From an uncultured bacterium (GTDB taxonomy: Bacteria > Verrucomicrobiota > Lentisphaeria > Victivallales > UBA1829): a stretch of 64,000 bases of DNA. Below the pieces are notes generated by a model that worked only from the letters and a program-made list of their open reading frames with translations, searched no databases and was not told where the DNA came from. The position numbers were made by a program, and so were the translations under genes. Below are positions 28,701 through 35,251 of this stretch, in pieces. Position 1 is the stretch's first letter; the number at the start of each line of letters is the position of its first letter. Location: NCBI GenBank assembly GCA_949297765.1, contig CASFTV010000013.1:1-64000 (forward strand). The letters are read 5' to 3'.

Positions 28701-29834
28701 GAATATCCATTCGTGGAAGCGCGGACGGCCGGAAACAGCGAACGCCGCATCCTTTATCTGTTCAATCACGGCGGACTGACGCATCCGCTGACGGTCTCGA
28801 TTCCGGAGTGTTACGCGGCGTTCCGGGCGCGTCCCCTTGTCGGGAAATTTGAGCGCACGTCGCCCACGGAGTTCCGGCTCCGTCTGGACTCCGGCACCCC
28901 GGCGGTGATTCTGCTGGAAAAGGAGTCGGCCTCTCCTCTGACGCTCTGTCTGGAGAATCCGGCACGGGATGCGCTGATCCGGAAGATCGAGTCGCTGAAC
29001 AGGAACGCTCCCCCGGACTGCCGTCAGAAGGTTCTGTTTCTGAACATGGATCATCCGCGGATGGGGCCGATGGGACGGCTCTTTTTCCCCTATCTTGCGG
29101 AGGCCTTCCGCTCCTTCGGCTATGAATCCGATTCCCTTCCGATCACGGACTGGACGCCGGAAAAACTGCGGGAATACGCGGCGGTTGTCATTCCGGAATT
29201 CGATACGATCCCACTCCACGGACTGTTTTCGCGGACGAATCCGAAAAAGTATGCGGAAATCGTCCAGGATTACGTCCGGGACGGAGGGTCCCTGCTGATT
29301 CTGGCGGGGACCGGCGACACGGTCCGGATTCAGGCGAAATCCATTCTGGAACTGGGCTCCCGTTTCGGTGTCGGCATCGGCGGAGCGGCGGAACATCCTC
29401 TGGCGTATTCGTCGCGCCACAGGATTTTCGGCGATCCCTTCCAGTTCGAGAGTTCGGAAATCGCGCAGCATCCCGTGACCGCCGGAGTAAAAAAAGTGCA
29501 GTTCCATGCACTGCGTCCGCTGATGATATTCCGGAGCAGGAATCCGGAAATGAAAGCGCTCGTCTCGGTCCCGGGCGATGCGGAGCACAATGCCGGCGCT
29601 CCCGTGATCGCGGGAGGACCGTTCGGGAAAGGACGTGTCGCCGTCTCCGCCTGTGTGATGTGGTGCCAGCCGTTCCGGATCGAATATGCGGACAACGCCA
29701 TTCTTCTGCACAATCTCGCCGCTTGGCTCCTGAAGCGGACGCCCGACCGGACCGCCGCGGAGACCTTCCGGAAAACCCTGTTCCTGACAGAAAAAACCTA
29801 TTCCCCCGTCCGGAACGCCCCGGGGAAACGATAA
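25719..29834 (+). CDS. Giant secreted GH42-like glycosidase with nested GH2-type sandwich and two GATase-like domains
   Basis: A 1371-residue exported protein: signal peptide (1-20); CBM4/9-like jelly roll (about 22-190); GH42-like barrel whose acid/base Glu is probably in IGNETGWE (about 347) and nucleophile Glu in FLDTESVL (about 553). A GH2 sugar-binding-like sandwich follows (about 575-720; WLNGRKVGEVKGWNTRYQFD), then the presumed last barrel strand GSSGIFLWNW (about 747), a GH42 trimerisation/GATase-like domain (about 785-970), and a second GATase-like domain (about 1105-1340; VVIPEFDT, YVRDGGSLLILAG). The GNE/TES order fits beta-galactosidase-like activity, but the substrate is uncertain. 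It is translationally coupled to the pseudopilin. Confidence 0.7.
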   Translation: MKTTILFPLCFFLIFSLHAGNRIPNPGFEEEKDRFWYGTSFGGGEGEVRRVTEKAFSGKASMRLAKTKAPGGVLLIGLLPLPENWNSGTLSFRICSADGEAGHAVCELSFFHKIDGRLKPYNNSLGRTCSIRRKLKPGTSWEQVQMEISLPEGIERKNLYLRICLNMSIYQKPAALFVDDFLLTDGTAAQTRKPLRIAFAEPSALSAQEKQDYEPMKQPVRIELRDGLMLRDGSPYYWIGNGCELSLPALWLARLSDTAMIDRSYGLFPDLKQTADGCRFSAERGLKALPADQSWNRECLRLGMPYRHLIGGVPYYSWLSLWKLTAKDPALQQIFAPQGHSLFADIGNETGWEATRLVIRNRLKYNNFAPPFALELSREPGYAPTGERMISGFRQYARRKYGTLEKANRAWKTTFSSWEQIYPLHLRPDLKSESIHKLRELAREREPELYYDWLTFCKDDFQESVRRWADFVRKTAPGTPVSIDVRGHTHFLDCYCAMNPEEVTRFADIFYIHQAYQAFRHSAPIDLETLCTQTAYPLFNYNYFRNNVDKPFLDTESVLMRVGVPGSAWKAMERNDLAQLHSTWKFRMDEHFEGEKEQWYAPGFDDSSWDTLTVPGCWDRTEKYRRRIGRAWYRKTFRAPKAVRLDFLDGTRRFYLYGGGLAQSGTIWLNGRKVGEVKGWNTRYQFDVSTVLKYENEENVLTVMVDGSGYDNGIRNYLHLLSQDLINDVVPYSEKEYRALLWTCLMRGSSGIFLWNWALTKDHPFRWLGRLSEEINSVSSFVLPDVRKMSGKVAYLYAYRSMRGLPYPGDGLCSDHLNYFNAMELNQVSPDVLSESAFRQNVSRYPLAVIPYARFVEPETWTVFRNYVENGGTAVVTFRSLEKTTDRFEPTGIETLAGVRIEGAYTGKMEVCFGQERIPLSLSKGELGRGVRLRLSGAQCVAAYPDGSPAVTLRKVGRGQLIFVGARLDFFGVTKLLSPYLPKPEIKLATAEKREYPFVEARTAGNSERRILYLFNHGGLTHPLTVSIPECYAAFRARPLVGKFERTSPTEFRLRLDSGTPAVILLEKESASPLTLCLENPARDALIRKIESLNRNAPPDCRQKVLFLNMDHPRMGPMGRLFFPYLAEAFRSFGYESDSLPITDWTPEKLREYAAVVIPEFDTIPLHGLFSRTNPKKYAEIVQDYVRDGGSLLILAGTGDTVRIQAKSILELGSRFGVGIGGAAEHPLAYSSRHRIFGDPFQFESSEIAQHPVTAGVKKVQFHALRPLMIFRSRNPEMKALVSVPGDAEHNAGAPVIAGGPFGKGRVAVSACVMWCQPFRIEYADNAILLHNLAAWLLKRTPDRTAAETFRKTLFLTEKTYSPVRNAPGKR

Positions 29835-30018
29835 CCGGCTGAATCCGAAAACGGAAGAGCCCGGTCTGGTGCAAAAGATGAGGGCATCAAAATCAAAGAC
29901 CATGGCGGCCCTGACACAGGTGCGCTTCGGTGTTCCACATTATGGGAACGCTTGCAACGCCAGGAGAATTCTTTCCGGCTCTGCAAGATCAAGTTCCGAA
30001 TGAAATCTGTTTCGGAAC

Positions 30019-30046
30019 TTGCAACTGGCGATCTGCAGGATATAGT
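30019..30046 (+). promoter_or_regulatory. Candidate promoter of the DUF4838-like gene
   Basis: TTGCAA (30019-30024), 16-nt spacer, TATAGT (30041-30046). The 280-nt gap 29835-30114 holds little else; about 29990-30065 translates (plus strand) to a short segment recalling a DUF72 N-terminus, but it is too short to call. Confidence 0.45.
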
Positions 30047-30114
30047 AAATCAAAGGTCTTTGCTCCAATCTTTTAATAAAACTCGTCCAACCCAGGGACG
30101 TAATGAGGTGTTTT

Positions 30115-31509
30115 ATGAACGGAAAAGCATTCCCGATCCGCGGATTCAATCTGGTGGAAAGTGTTCTGCGCCATACTCCGGATCAGCTCCGGAGGTTTGT
30201 CCGGCGGATGAAGTCGCTGAACATGAACTCGCTGATTCTTCACTATGATTACGGGTTCCGCCGGTATGGAACACTGCTGATGGAGGAGTGCGCGGCAGCC
30301 GGGATTGAGATCCGTCTGATGGTTTTCGGCCCCCGGACCGTGTTCCGTTTCACCGACTGGACGGAACAGGATCTGGCAAAAGCGGAGGACGGCCGTCCGT
30401 TCACAACCCGTCTGGAGTGCGAGACATGGCCCTGCCGAGCGAATCCCGGCGTTCTGGAACGCTATGCGGAGGGATGCCGGAAACTGCTGGAAACGATCCC
30501 GAAACAGATTTCCATTCTGCAGATGCGCTCGGCAGATGGATTTTTCTCCTGCCGCTGTCCGGTCTGCCGGAACCATCCGGTCCGGGACAACTGGCAGCCG
30601 TTTTTGAAGATCTTCCAGCAGACCGCACGGCAGATCCGCCCGGATCTGAAACTGGAGGCGGACTGCTATGTCCGCCGTTACGATTTTCCCTCCGACATGA
30701 CGGTCTCCGACAACATGGACTACCTGATGTACGACACCTTTTTCCGTCAGGTCCGTTTCCCTCTGGGGGAACCGTCCTCCAACCTCTGCGACATGCCCTA
30801 TGCCGCGGACGGCCCCGTGGATGCGAACCTGAGTCCGAACGTCTACCATGCGGAACGGATCCGAGCGTGGACGCAGCGCTGTCCCGGCAAAATCTATCTT
30901 CACGAAAACTGCATGCTCCAGAGCAACCAGGGGATTTTTCAGCCGGCCACCGGCGTTTATCTCCGGGATCTTGATTTTCTGCGGACCTGTCATGCGGAAG
31001 GCATCCTCTACGAAGCGTTCGAACCGGGATTCTCCCGTTTTGAAGAACTGTTCGGAATTCTTTCGGATGCGCTGTGCGGCAAAACCGTTCTCTGGAAACC
31101 CGACCGGAGGGAACAGCTCTTCTGTTCCCGCTGGAACGGCGGATGGATGGACCGGGATCAGAAACCGGAATCGGTTTTTTCCGGTGAGGAACTGGAGCAG
31201 ATCCGCCTTGTGCGGACAATACGGGAAACGCCGTCGATCCGCGCAATGCGCCGGTTCATCGAATTTCTGTTCGAACGGGCCGACCATTTGGACTATCTGT
31301 TCATCACGTTCCAGACTCTCCTCGAAATGAAGCGGAAGAACGGCCTGGAATTTCCCGGGATCTCCGAACCCGCCGCCGATCTGCTGGGAAGACGGAAACT
31401 CTGGGACTTCATGGAAGATATTCCGGACGATGAAGATCCCCGTGCAGCAACCGCCGATCTGCTTCTGGAACTGGCGGAACACGCACGGGGACCGGCCGGA
31501 GGACTCTGA
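30115..31509 (+). CDS. DUF4838/GH20-like barrel protein, cytoplasmic
   Basis: A 464-residue protein without a signal peptide. The start begins FPIRGFNLVESVLRHTPDQLRRFV, then MNSLILHYDYGFRRYG, as in barrel strands 1-2 of GH20-related/DUF4838 proteins. A cysteine cluster CRCPVCRN (about 147-154) matches the CxCxxC element seen in DUF4838 proteins, which may bind a metal. Later strands include IYLHENCMLQSN and ILYEAFEPGF. ATG at 30115 has GAGGTG 4 nt upstream; an ATG at 30103 is an alternative. The substrate is unknown, possibly a glycosyl hydrolase acting on imported sugars. Confidence 0.55.
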   Translation: MNGKAFPIRGFNLVESVLRHTPDQLRRFVRRMKSLNMNSLILHYDYGFRRYGTLLMEECAAAGIEIRLMVFGPRTVFRFTDWTEQDLAKAEDGRPFTTRLECETWPCRANPGVLERYAEGCRKLLETIPKQISILQMRSADGFFSCRCPVCRNHPVRDNWQPFLKIFQQTARQIRPDLKLEADCYVRRYDFPSDMTVSDNMDYLMYDTFFRQVRFPLGEPSSNLCDMPYAADGPVDANLSPNVYHAERIRAWTQRCPGKIYLHENCMLQSNQGIFQPATGVYLRDLDFLRTCHAEGILYEAFEPGFSRFEELFGILSDALCGKTVLWKPDRREQLFCSRWNGGWMDRDQKPESVFSGEELEQIRLVRTIRETPSIRAMRRFIEFLFERADHLDYLFITFQTLLEMKRKNGLEFPGISEPAADLLGRRKLWDFMEDIPDDEDPRAATADLLLELAEHARGPAGGL

Positions 31510-31611
31510 ATTTCAGCATTTTCCATCCGGGCGGACATCTCTGCTCTGTCTTTTCACGGGAATCCTCCATCGGACCAAATCCGGAATTTCCGTTCAGCAG
31601 AGGGAGTCGTC

Positions 31612-32814
31612 TCATCCTTTCAGAACGGCCAGCGGAGTCAGGCGGACCAGAGGTTCGATCAGGTCCCGTTCCGCTTCCATGACCTCGTCGATCGGCTTAT
31701 ACGCCTGCGGTGCTTCGGAAAGATCCAGAAGGTGCTTCGCCTTCCCGTATCGCCGGTACGGTTTCCAGCGTTCGCAGACGATTCCTTCCATAGCCGCGTC
31801 GCAGGCTTCCCGGGTCAGGGTGGTACATGCGGCGATCCGGCTCATCCGGCGTCCGGCGCCGTGGGAACAGCTCATGAACGATTCCGGATTTCCAAGTCCG
31901 CGGACAATATAGCTGGCACTCCCCATGGAGCCGGGAATGATACCGATCTCCCCGGCCTTTGCACTCGTCGCGCCTTTGCGGTGGATGCAGAGGTTCTCTC
32001 CGAAATGCTCTTCGAATGCCGCATAGTTGTGATGAATGTCGATTTCCCGCAGGAATCCGGTTTCCGGGATGAAATCCGTCAATGTTTCCTTCATCACCGC
32101 CATCATGCGGCGGCGGTTTTCCCGGGCGTAGCGCAAGGCGAAGAGCATATCCCGGAAATAGTCGTGCCCCTCCTGTTCCCGGATCGGGAGGAAGGCCAGA
32201 TCGGGATCGGCCAGTTTCACATGATACATTTCATTGAGCCTCCGCGCCTTGCGGTGATACAGCTCCTCCACGCGCTTCCCGAGATTCCGGCTCCCGGAAT
32301 GGATCATCAGCCAGAGGAATCCCGTGTCGGATTTCTGAATCTCAATGAAATGATTCCCTCCGCCGAGCGTTCCGAGATTTCTGCGGTCGAGCGCATTGGC
32401 AAAGTTGGAAATGTGTCCGTTGTTGTCCAGATAGGCTTCGAACCCGTCCCATTCCTGAGCGACAGGATGCGACACGGCTTCCCCGACCGGAATCCGGCAT
32501 TTGAGCTTCTCCTGAATCGCGCGCCGGAACGACATCTCCGCGAGCCGCTCCGCAGGCACATCGGTCTCCACCGCGATCATTCCGCATCCGATATCCACGC
32601 CGACCGCGCTCGGGATCACCGCGTCACGGACGGCGATCACTCCGCCGATCGGCATTCCGTATCCCTGATGACAGTCCGGCATCAACGCCGCGTGATGCGC
32701 CAGCGCCGGATGTTCTGCAAGATTCGCCGCCTGACGCAAAGCGCCCTCCTCCACATCGGCGCACCAGCTTTTGACGGGAATCCGCCAGTTCTCTTCCTGT
32801 TTGATCCATTTCAT
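31612..32814 (-). CDS. rtcB: RNA-splicing ligase RtcB
   Basis: A 400-residue RtcB. It joins 2',3'-cyclic phosphate or 3'-phosphate RNA ends to 5'-OH ends using GTP and Mn2+. Visible motifs are PDCHQGYGMPIGGV (about 50-63), VGVDIGCGM (about 74-82) with the metal-binding Cys, LGGGNHFIE (about 148-156) and CSHGAGRRMSR (about 312-322) with the histidine that is guanylylated. The start at 32814 has GAGGTG upstream, and its ATG overlaps the stop of rtcA (ATGA), so rtcA and rtcB form one operon in the order rtcA-rtcB, reversed from E. coli rtcBA. Confidence 0.96.
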   Translation of the reverse strand: MKWIKQEENWRIPVKSWCADVEEGALRQAANLAEHPALAHHAALMPDCHQGYGMPIGGVIAVRDAVIPSAVGVDIGCGMIAVETDVPAERLAEMSFRRAIQEKLKCRIPVGEAVSHPVAQEWDGFEAYLDNNGHISNFANALDRRNLGTLGGGNHFIEIQKSDTGFLWLMIHSGSRNLGKRVEELYHRKARRLNEMYHVKLADPDLAFLPIREQEGHDYFRDMLFALRYARENRRRMMAVMKETLTDFIPETGFLREIDIHHNYAAFEEHFGENLCIHRKGATSAKAGEIGIIPGSMGSASYIVRGLGNPESFMSCSHGAGRRMSRIAACTTLTREACDAAMEGIVCERWKPYRRYGKAKHLLDLSEAPQAYKPIDEVMEAERDLIEPLVRLTPLAVLKG

Positions 32815-33830
32815 TTTTTCACCTCGATACAATATTGTCCACGGCCTCTGTTTTCAAGTTTGATCTCCACATCAAGAAATTTTCCGATGACGGCGAGATT
32901 CGTCTCTGTGTGGCGGCTCGGCGATGCTGTCAGGAACCGGCCGCCGGCACCGAGCGCCATCGGCAGCAGCAGCTGGTCGGCCAGAAACCGCCAGACCGGC
33001 ACCCGGAGCGCACGGTAGCACCTGACCATCCGGGCGACACGCATCCCGACCTCCCTGCGGGAAATATCAAAATCGCCGCACACGCTGAAAAGTTCCGTGA
33101 TGTGTTCAAATTCCAGTTCGGCGAACATCACATTTCCGGGACCGGAGGAATCCACCATCCGCGACTCCGATGTGAACGGAACATCATCCTTCAATTCCGC
33201 GCGGCAGAAGAGCAGTTCATCCTCCCCGATTTTCGGATCAATCCCATGACTCAATGCGACAAGGCGCGCCTTCCGCAGCGTTCCCGTATCCATGAGTTCC
33301 AGATGGCGCCAGCATTTCAGCGGGGAGATTTCGAGCGTCATTGCCCCGCCGCCGGCCGGGTAGAATCCGACCCGGTCCAGTGTACAGGAGATCTCCGCCC
33401 CCATCCGGCGCAGACACGGCAGATACACCCGTTCAAAAAATTCGGCGATGGGCGCATTGGCGGCATGAGTCCCACCCTCAATCACCACCGTGGACTTGCC
33501 CTCCGCACACAGCAGACACGGCAGCACCGTCTGCGCAATCAGAACCGCGCTTCCCGCGCTGCCGACCACAAACCGGTAATTTCCGCTCCGGAGTTTCCCC
33601 GGTTCAAAGACCAGTTCCTGCGAATTGAGTTCGTCCCCCTCCGCCGCGCCCCCGGAAATTTCCATCACCGCCTTTACGCAGGCCAGATGCTGACGCATCA
33701 GCCCCGGTTTGCGCCTTCGGGAACGAATCCGGACAACATGCACGCTTTTCCCGGTCAGGGCCGCAAGCGACAGCGAGGTCCGCAGGATTTGTCCCCCACC
33801 CTCTCCGAAACTTCCGTCAATTTCGATCAT
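32811..33830 (-). CDS. rtcA: RNA 3'-terminal phosphate cyclase RtcA
   Basis: A 339-residue RtcA, the length of the E. coli enzyme. It makes 2',3'-cyclic phosphate ends on RNA using ATP through a covalent His-AMP. The start MIEIDGSFGEGGGQILRTSL is the family N-terminus. HAANAPIAEFFERV (about 144-157) and the C-terminal SRHTETNLAVIGKF (about 307-320) contain the conserved histidine region. The frame is open for 79 residues further upstream, but the ATG at 33830 has AAAGGA 9 nt upstream. A sigma-54 promoter lies about 185 nt upstream and the activator gene rtcR is nearby. Confidence 0.96.
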   Translation of the reverse strand: MIEIDGSFGEGGGQILRTSLSLAALTGKSVHVVRIRSRRRKPGLMRQHLACVKAVMEISGGAAEGDELNSQELVFEPGKLRSGNYRFVVGSAGSAVLIAQTVLPCLLCAEGKSTVVIEGGTHAANAPIAEFFERVYLPCLRRMGAEISCTLDRVGFYPAGGGAMTLEISPLKCWRHLELMDTGTLRKARLVALSHGIDPKIGEDELLFCRAELKDDVPFTSESRMVDSSGPGNVMFAELEFEHITELFSVCGDFDISRREVGMRVARMVRCYRALRVPVWRFLADQLLLPMALGAGGRFLTASPSRHTETNLAVIGKFLDVEIKLENRGRGQYCIEVKK

Positions 33831-33882
33831 AAATTCCATTCCTTTCCCGCCGAACAGAGAGCGGATGCCAAGTTCACCAGTT

Positions 33883-33946
33883 TTCCGGTCCGGGGACCGG
33901 AAGGCTGCCGCCGTCCGGGAAGAGCGAACGATTCCGCTCTTCCCGG
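33883..33946 (-). ncRNA. Two strong adjacent hairpins in the rtcA leader
   Basis: In the predicted 170-nt untranslated leader of rtcA there is a 12-bp perfect stem (33915-33926 with 33935-33946, 8-nt loop) and 12 nt further downstream in the transcript an 8-bp perfect stem with a 4-nt loop (33883-33902). Neither is followed by T residues in the transcript. They are candidate regulatory or protective structures; no known RNA family is recognised. Confidence 0.5.
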
Positions 33947-34013
33947 GGAACTTCCGCTTTGATTCCCCGAACGCCCTGCTTCCGGCGCCGGACGGTTGCC
34001 GCATTTCCTTTTT

Positions 34014-34029
34014 AGCAAAAGACATGCCA
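34014..34029 (-). promoter_or_regulatory. Sigma-54 promoter of rtcA-rtcB
   Basis: Read on the minus strand the 16-mer is TGGCATG-N4-TTGCT, a full match to the -24/-12 consensus TGGCAYR-N4-TTGCW, with GG and GC separated by exactly 10 nt. Transcription would start near 34002, giving a leader of about 170 nt. RtcR, encoded nearby, is the expected enhancer-binding activator. Confidence 0.9.
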
Positions 34030-34096
34030 ACCGGGGAAAAATTATTTTTTTTGAATTGAAACGACAATTTTCACTTGCAAAAACGCAAACAGGAAA

Positions 34097-34142
34097 TAGA
34101 TTATAATCTATAAAAATAAATAGAATTTATAAAAATAAATAG
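34097..34142. repeat. Palindrome and tandem repeat in copy A, candidate RtcR enhancer or promoter elements
   Basis: TAGATTATAATCTA (34097-34110) is a perfect 14-bp palindrome; its centre contains TATAAT. It is followed by two direct copies of TATAAAAATAAATAG (34109-34123 and 34128-34142). The same elements recur at 35350-35395 in copy B with one substitution. They lie 70-130 bp upstream of the sigma-54 start, a usual position for enhancer-binding proteins. Confidence 0.5.
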
Positions 34143-34200
34143 CACAAAGAAGATTCTGGTTTTCCTGCTCGAAACGACATCAGGAGAGTGAAAAACGGAG

Positions 34201-34482
34201 TTGGAACCGGACAAAAAGCTGTTCAGCAGATGGAAAATGCGGAGAGAGGAAACGGGAGCTATTGTTCGTGTTCAGGGACAAGGCGGCAACACGGGTCACG
34301 TTTTTATCGCAGAAAATATCAATGGGAAGGTTCGATTTATTGATCCTCAGACCGGCGATACGGGTTTTGAAAAGTATTTCAACTGCGTAAAAAGAAATAA
34401 AACTTATGCAATCCGTATTGACCATTTGAAATTTGCGGATAATGTAAAGAAATGTTGTAAAGAGAGGGGACCATATGATTGA
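34201..34482 (+). pseudogene. Truncated papain-fold toxin domain (Tox-PL/glutamine deamidase type)
   Basis: A 93-residue frame whose segment GAIVRVQGQGG-NTGHVFIAEN-GKVRFIDPQTG matches the C-terminal half of papain-fold polymorphic toxin domains. The histidine (GHVF) and aspartate (FIDPQTG) of the Cys-His-Asp triad are present, but the catalytic cysteine, expected further upstream, is missing. The start would be TTG without a good ribosome-binding site, and the next frame reads plausibly before about 34250, so a frameshift is likely. The fragment is AT-rich and stands directly after copy A of the rtc repeat, so it is a decayed import. It overlaps the immunity-like gene by 8 nt. Confidence 0.6.
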
Positions 34483-34705
34483 CTTGAAAACAGCTATTGC
34501 AAAAGTCCGCAAAAATTTCTTTTCGCAGAATAAACTTGGAGCCATCTATGAATATAGAGACTTTTGGGTTTTTGATTGGGCGCAGGAATGTGATTATGGT
34601 TCCATGCCTGCCGTAAATAAAAATACTGGCGAGATTTTCCTCTTCTTCCCCCCGGATTTCCTTGACAAGGATATTGGAAAGGCAAAGAAAATTCCAATTC
34701 CCTGA
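34475..34705 (+). CDS. Small immunity-like protein
   Basis: A 76-residue protein with a strong GAGGGG site just before the ATG. The core YEYRDFWVFDWAQ, then PAVNKNTGEIFLFFPPDF, with several aromatic and acidic residues, is the layout of small immunity proteins that follow polymorphic toxin tips. No named immunity family can be assigned. It overlaps the toxin remnant by 8 nt, the usual toxin-immunity arrangement. Unlike the toxin, it looks intact, consistent with selection to keep immunity. Confidence 0.5.
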   Translation: MIDLKTAIAKVRKNFFSQNKLGAIYEYRDFWVFDWAQECDYGSMPAVNKNTGEIFLFFPPDFLDKDIGKAKKIPIP

Positions 34706-34780
34706 ATAAACTTTTTTTCTGAAACCATCCGGGCGCTGATTGGCCCCTCGACGCACATCCGCCAGTTCTGATCCTGCCGG

Positions 34781-35240
34781 GTGCGTTTTTTTTGCGTCCG
34801 CCCCCCAAAACTCAACAAAACAAAAAGGTTTGCGCAAAGGACAACGCCATTTGTTCCTCTGCCGGAACTCGGCGAAGCGGTCGAACGTTCTCCGGCCGGA
34901 ATCCCGAAAGCATGGCGGATCCTGAAGCTCGGAGACAATCCGGTGCCCCTCCAGGGAGAAGCGAAAAATCTTGTTCTCGGCGAAGATCAGCTGAAAAAAA
35001 TCGTCGAAAGGCGAAAGGGGGAAAATCACGATCGACACGCAGCATTTTATTTCGCATCCGGCGGCCAGTGTGAAATGTGACGAATCGGAGCGGCTGAAAC
35101 TCCTGCCGGCCGGAACCGCAACCATGGGTTTCGGATCCCACGAACGGAGGATGGACTCTGCCTCTCCGAGATCGAATTCGTCCCGGCGGCTGAAATGCTC
35201 AAGGCCGGAACGATCCGATATTTTTTCCCGACGGTTCGGG
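34781..35240 (+). pseudogene. Frameshifted remnant of a Mu-like phage I protein (protease/scaffold)
   Basis: Three frames must be joined. First a segment with WRILKLGDNPVPLQGEA, LVLGEDQLKKIVERR (to about 35010); then ITIDTQHFISHPAA through LLPAGTATMGFGS (to about 35145); then DGLCLSEIEFVPAAEMLKAG and IRYFFPTV (to about 35240). The order 'IVxxxxG-x-IDxxH ... AAEMLKAGxIRYFxP' follows that of Mu I-like proteases (IDYxHQ ... EWTPAAxxxLxxxEYRYLSPVF). At least two frameshifts make it nonfunctional. It is a phage relic inside the rtc duplication. Confidence 0.45.
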
Positions 35241-35251
35241 AACCGGAAAAC

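Larger units (their letters stand above)
33997..34171. repeat. rtc regulatory region, copy A (next to rtcA)
   Basis: About 175 bp nearly identical to 35252-35427. Shared elements in order: TGCCGCA, the sigma-54 site, a GAATTGAAACGAC block, TTTTCACTTGCAAAAACGCA, a 14-bp palindrome, a 15-bp tandem direct repeat and AGCAC. Copy A continues with 23 bp (34149-34171) that match codons 2 onward of rtcR with two substitutions, but the ATG is gone. It is therefore a duplicate of the ancestral rtcR-rtcA intergenic region. Confidence 0.9.

Noticed and set aside
26787..29903. A 1038-codon minus-strand open frame opposite the GH42-like gene
   Set aside because: It is the antisense shadow of a gene with strong domain evidence; the translation is Arg/Phe/Asp-rich without motifs. 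Similar shadows (41048-44068 plus, 48601-50394 plus, 61224-62699 plus, 14349-15899 plus) were rejected for the same reason.
29990..30065. Possible DUF72 N-terminal remnant (reads EICFGTCNW in one frame)
   Set aside because: Only about ten residues resemble the family before a stop, and the same bases form a plausible promoter; not enough to call a pseudogene.
31539..31602. 7-bp inverted repeat CTCTGCT/AGCAGAG between convergent 31509 and rtcB
   Set aside because: The loop would be 50 nt and there is no T tract; too weak to call a terminator.
34741..34785. Apparent similarity of this stretch to the rtcB 5' coding region (shared CCGCCAGTTCT)
   Set aside because: Only about 11 contiguous bases match, without support in the flanks; a chance match cannot be excluded by eye.
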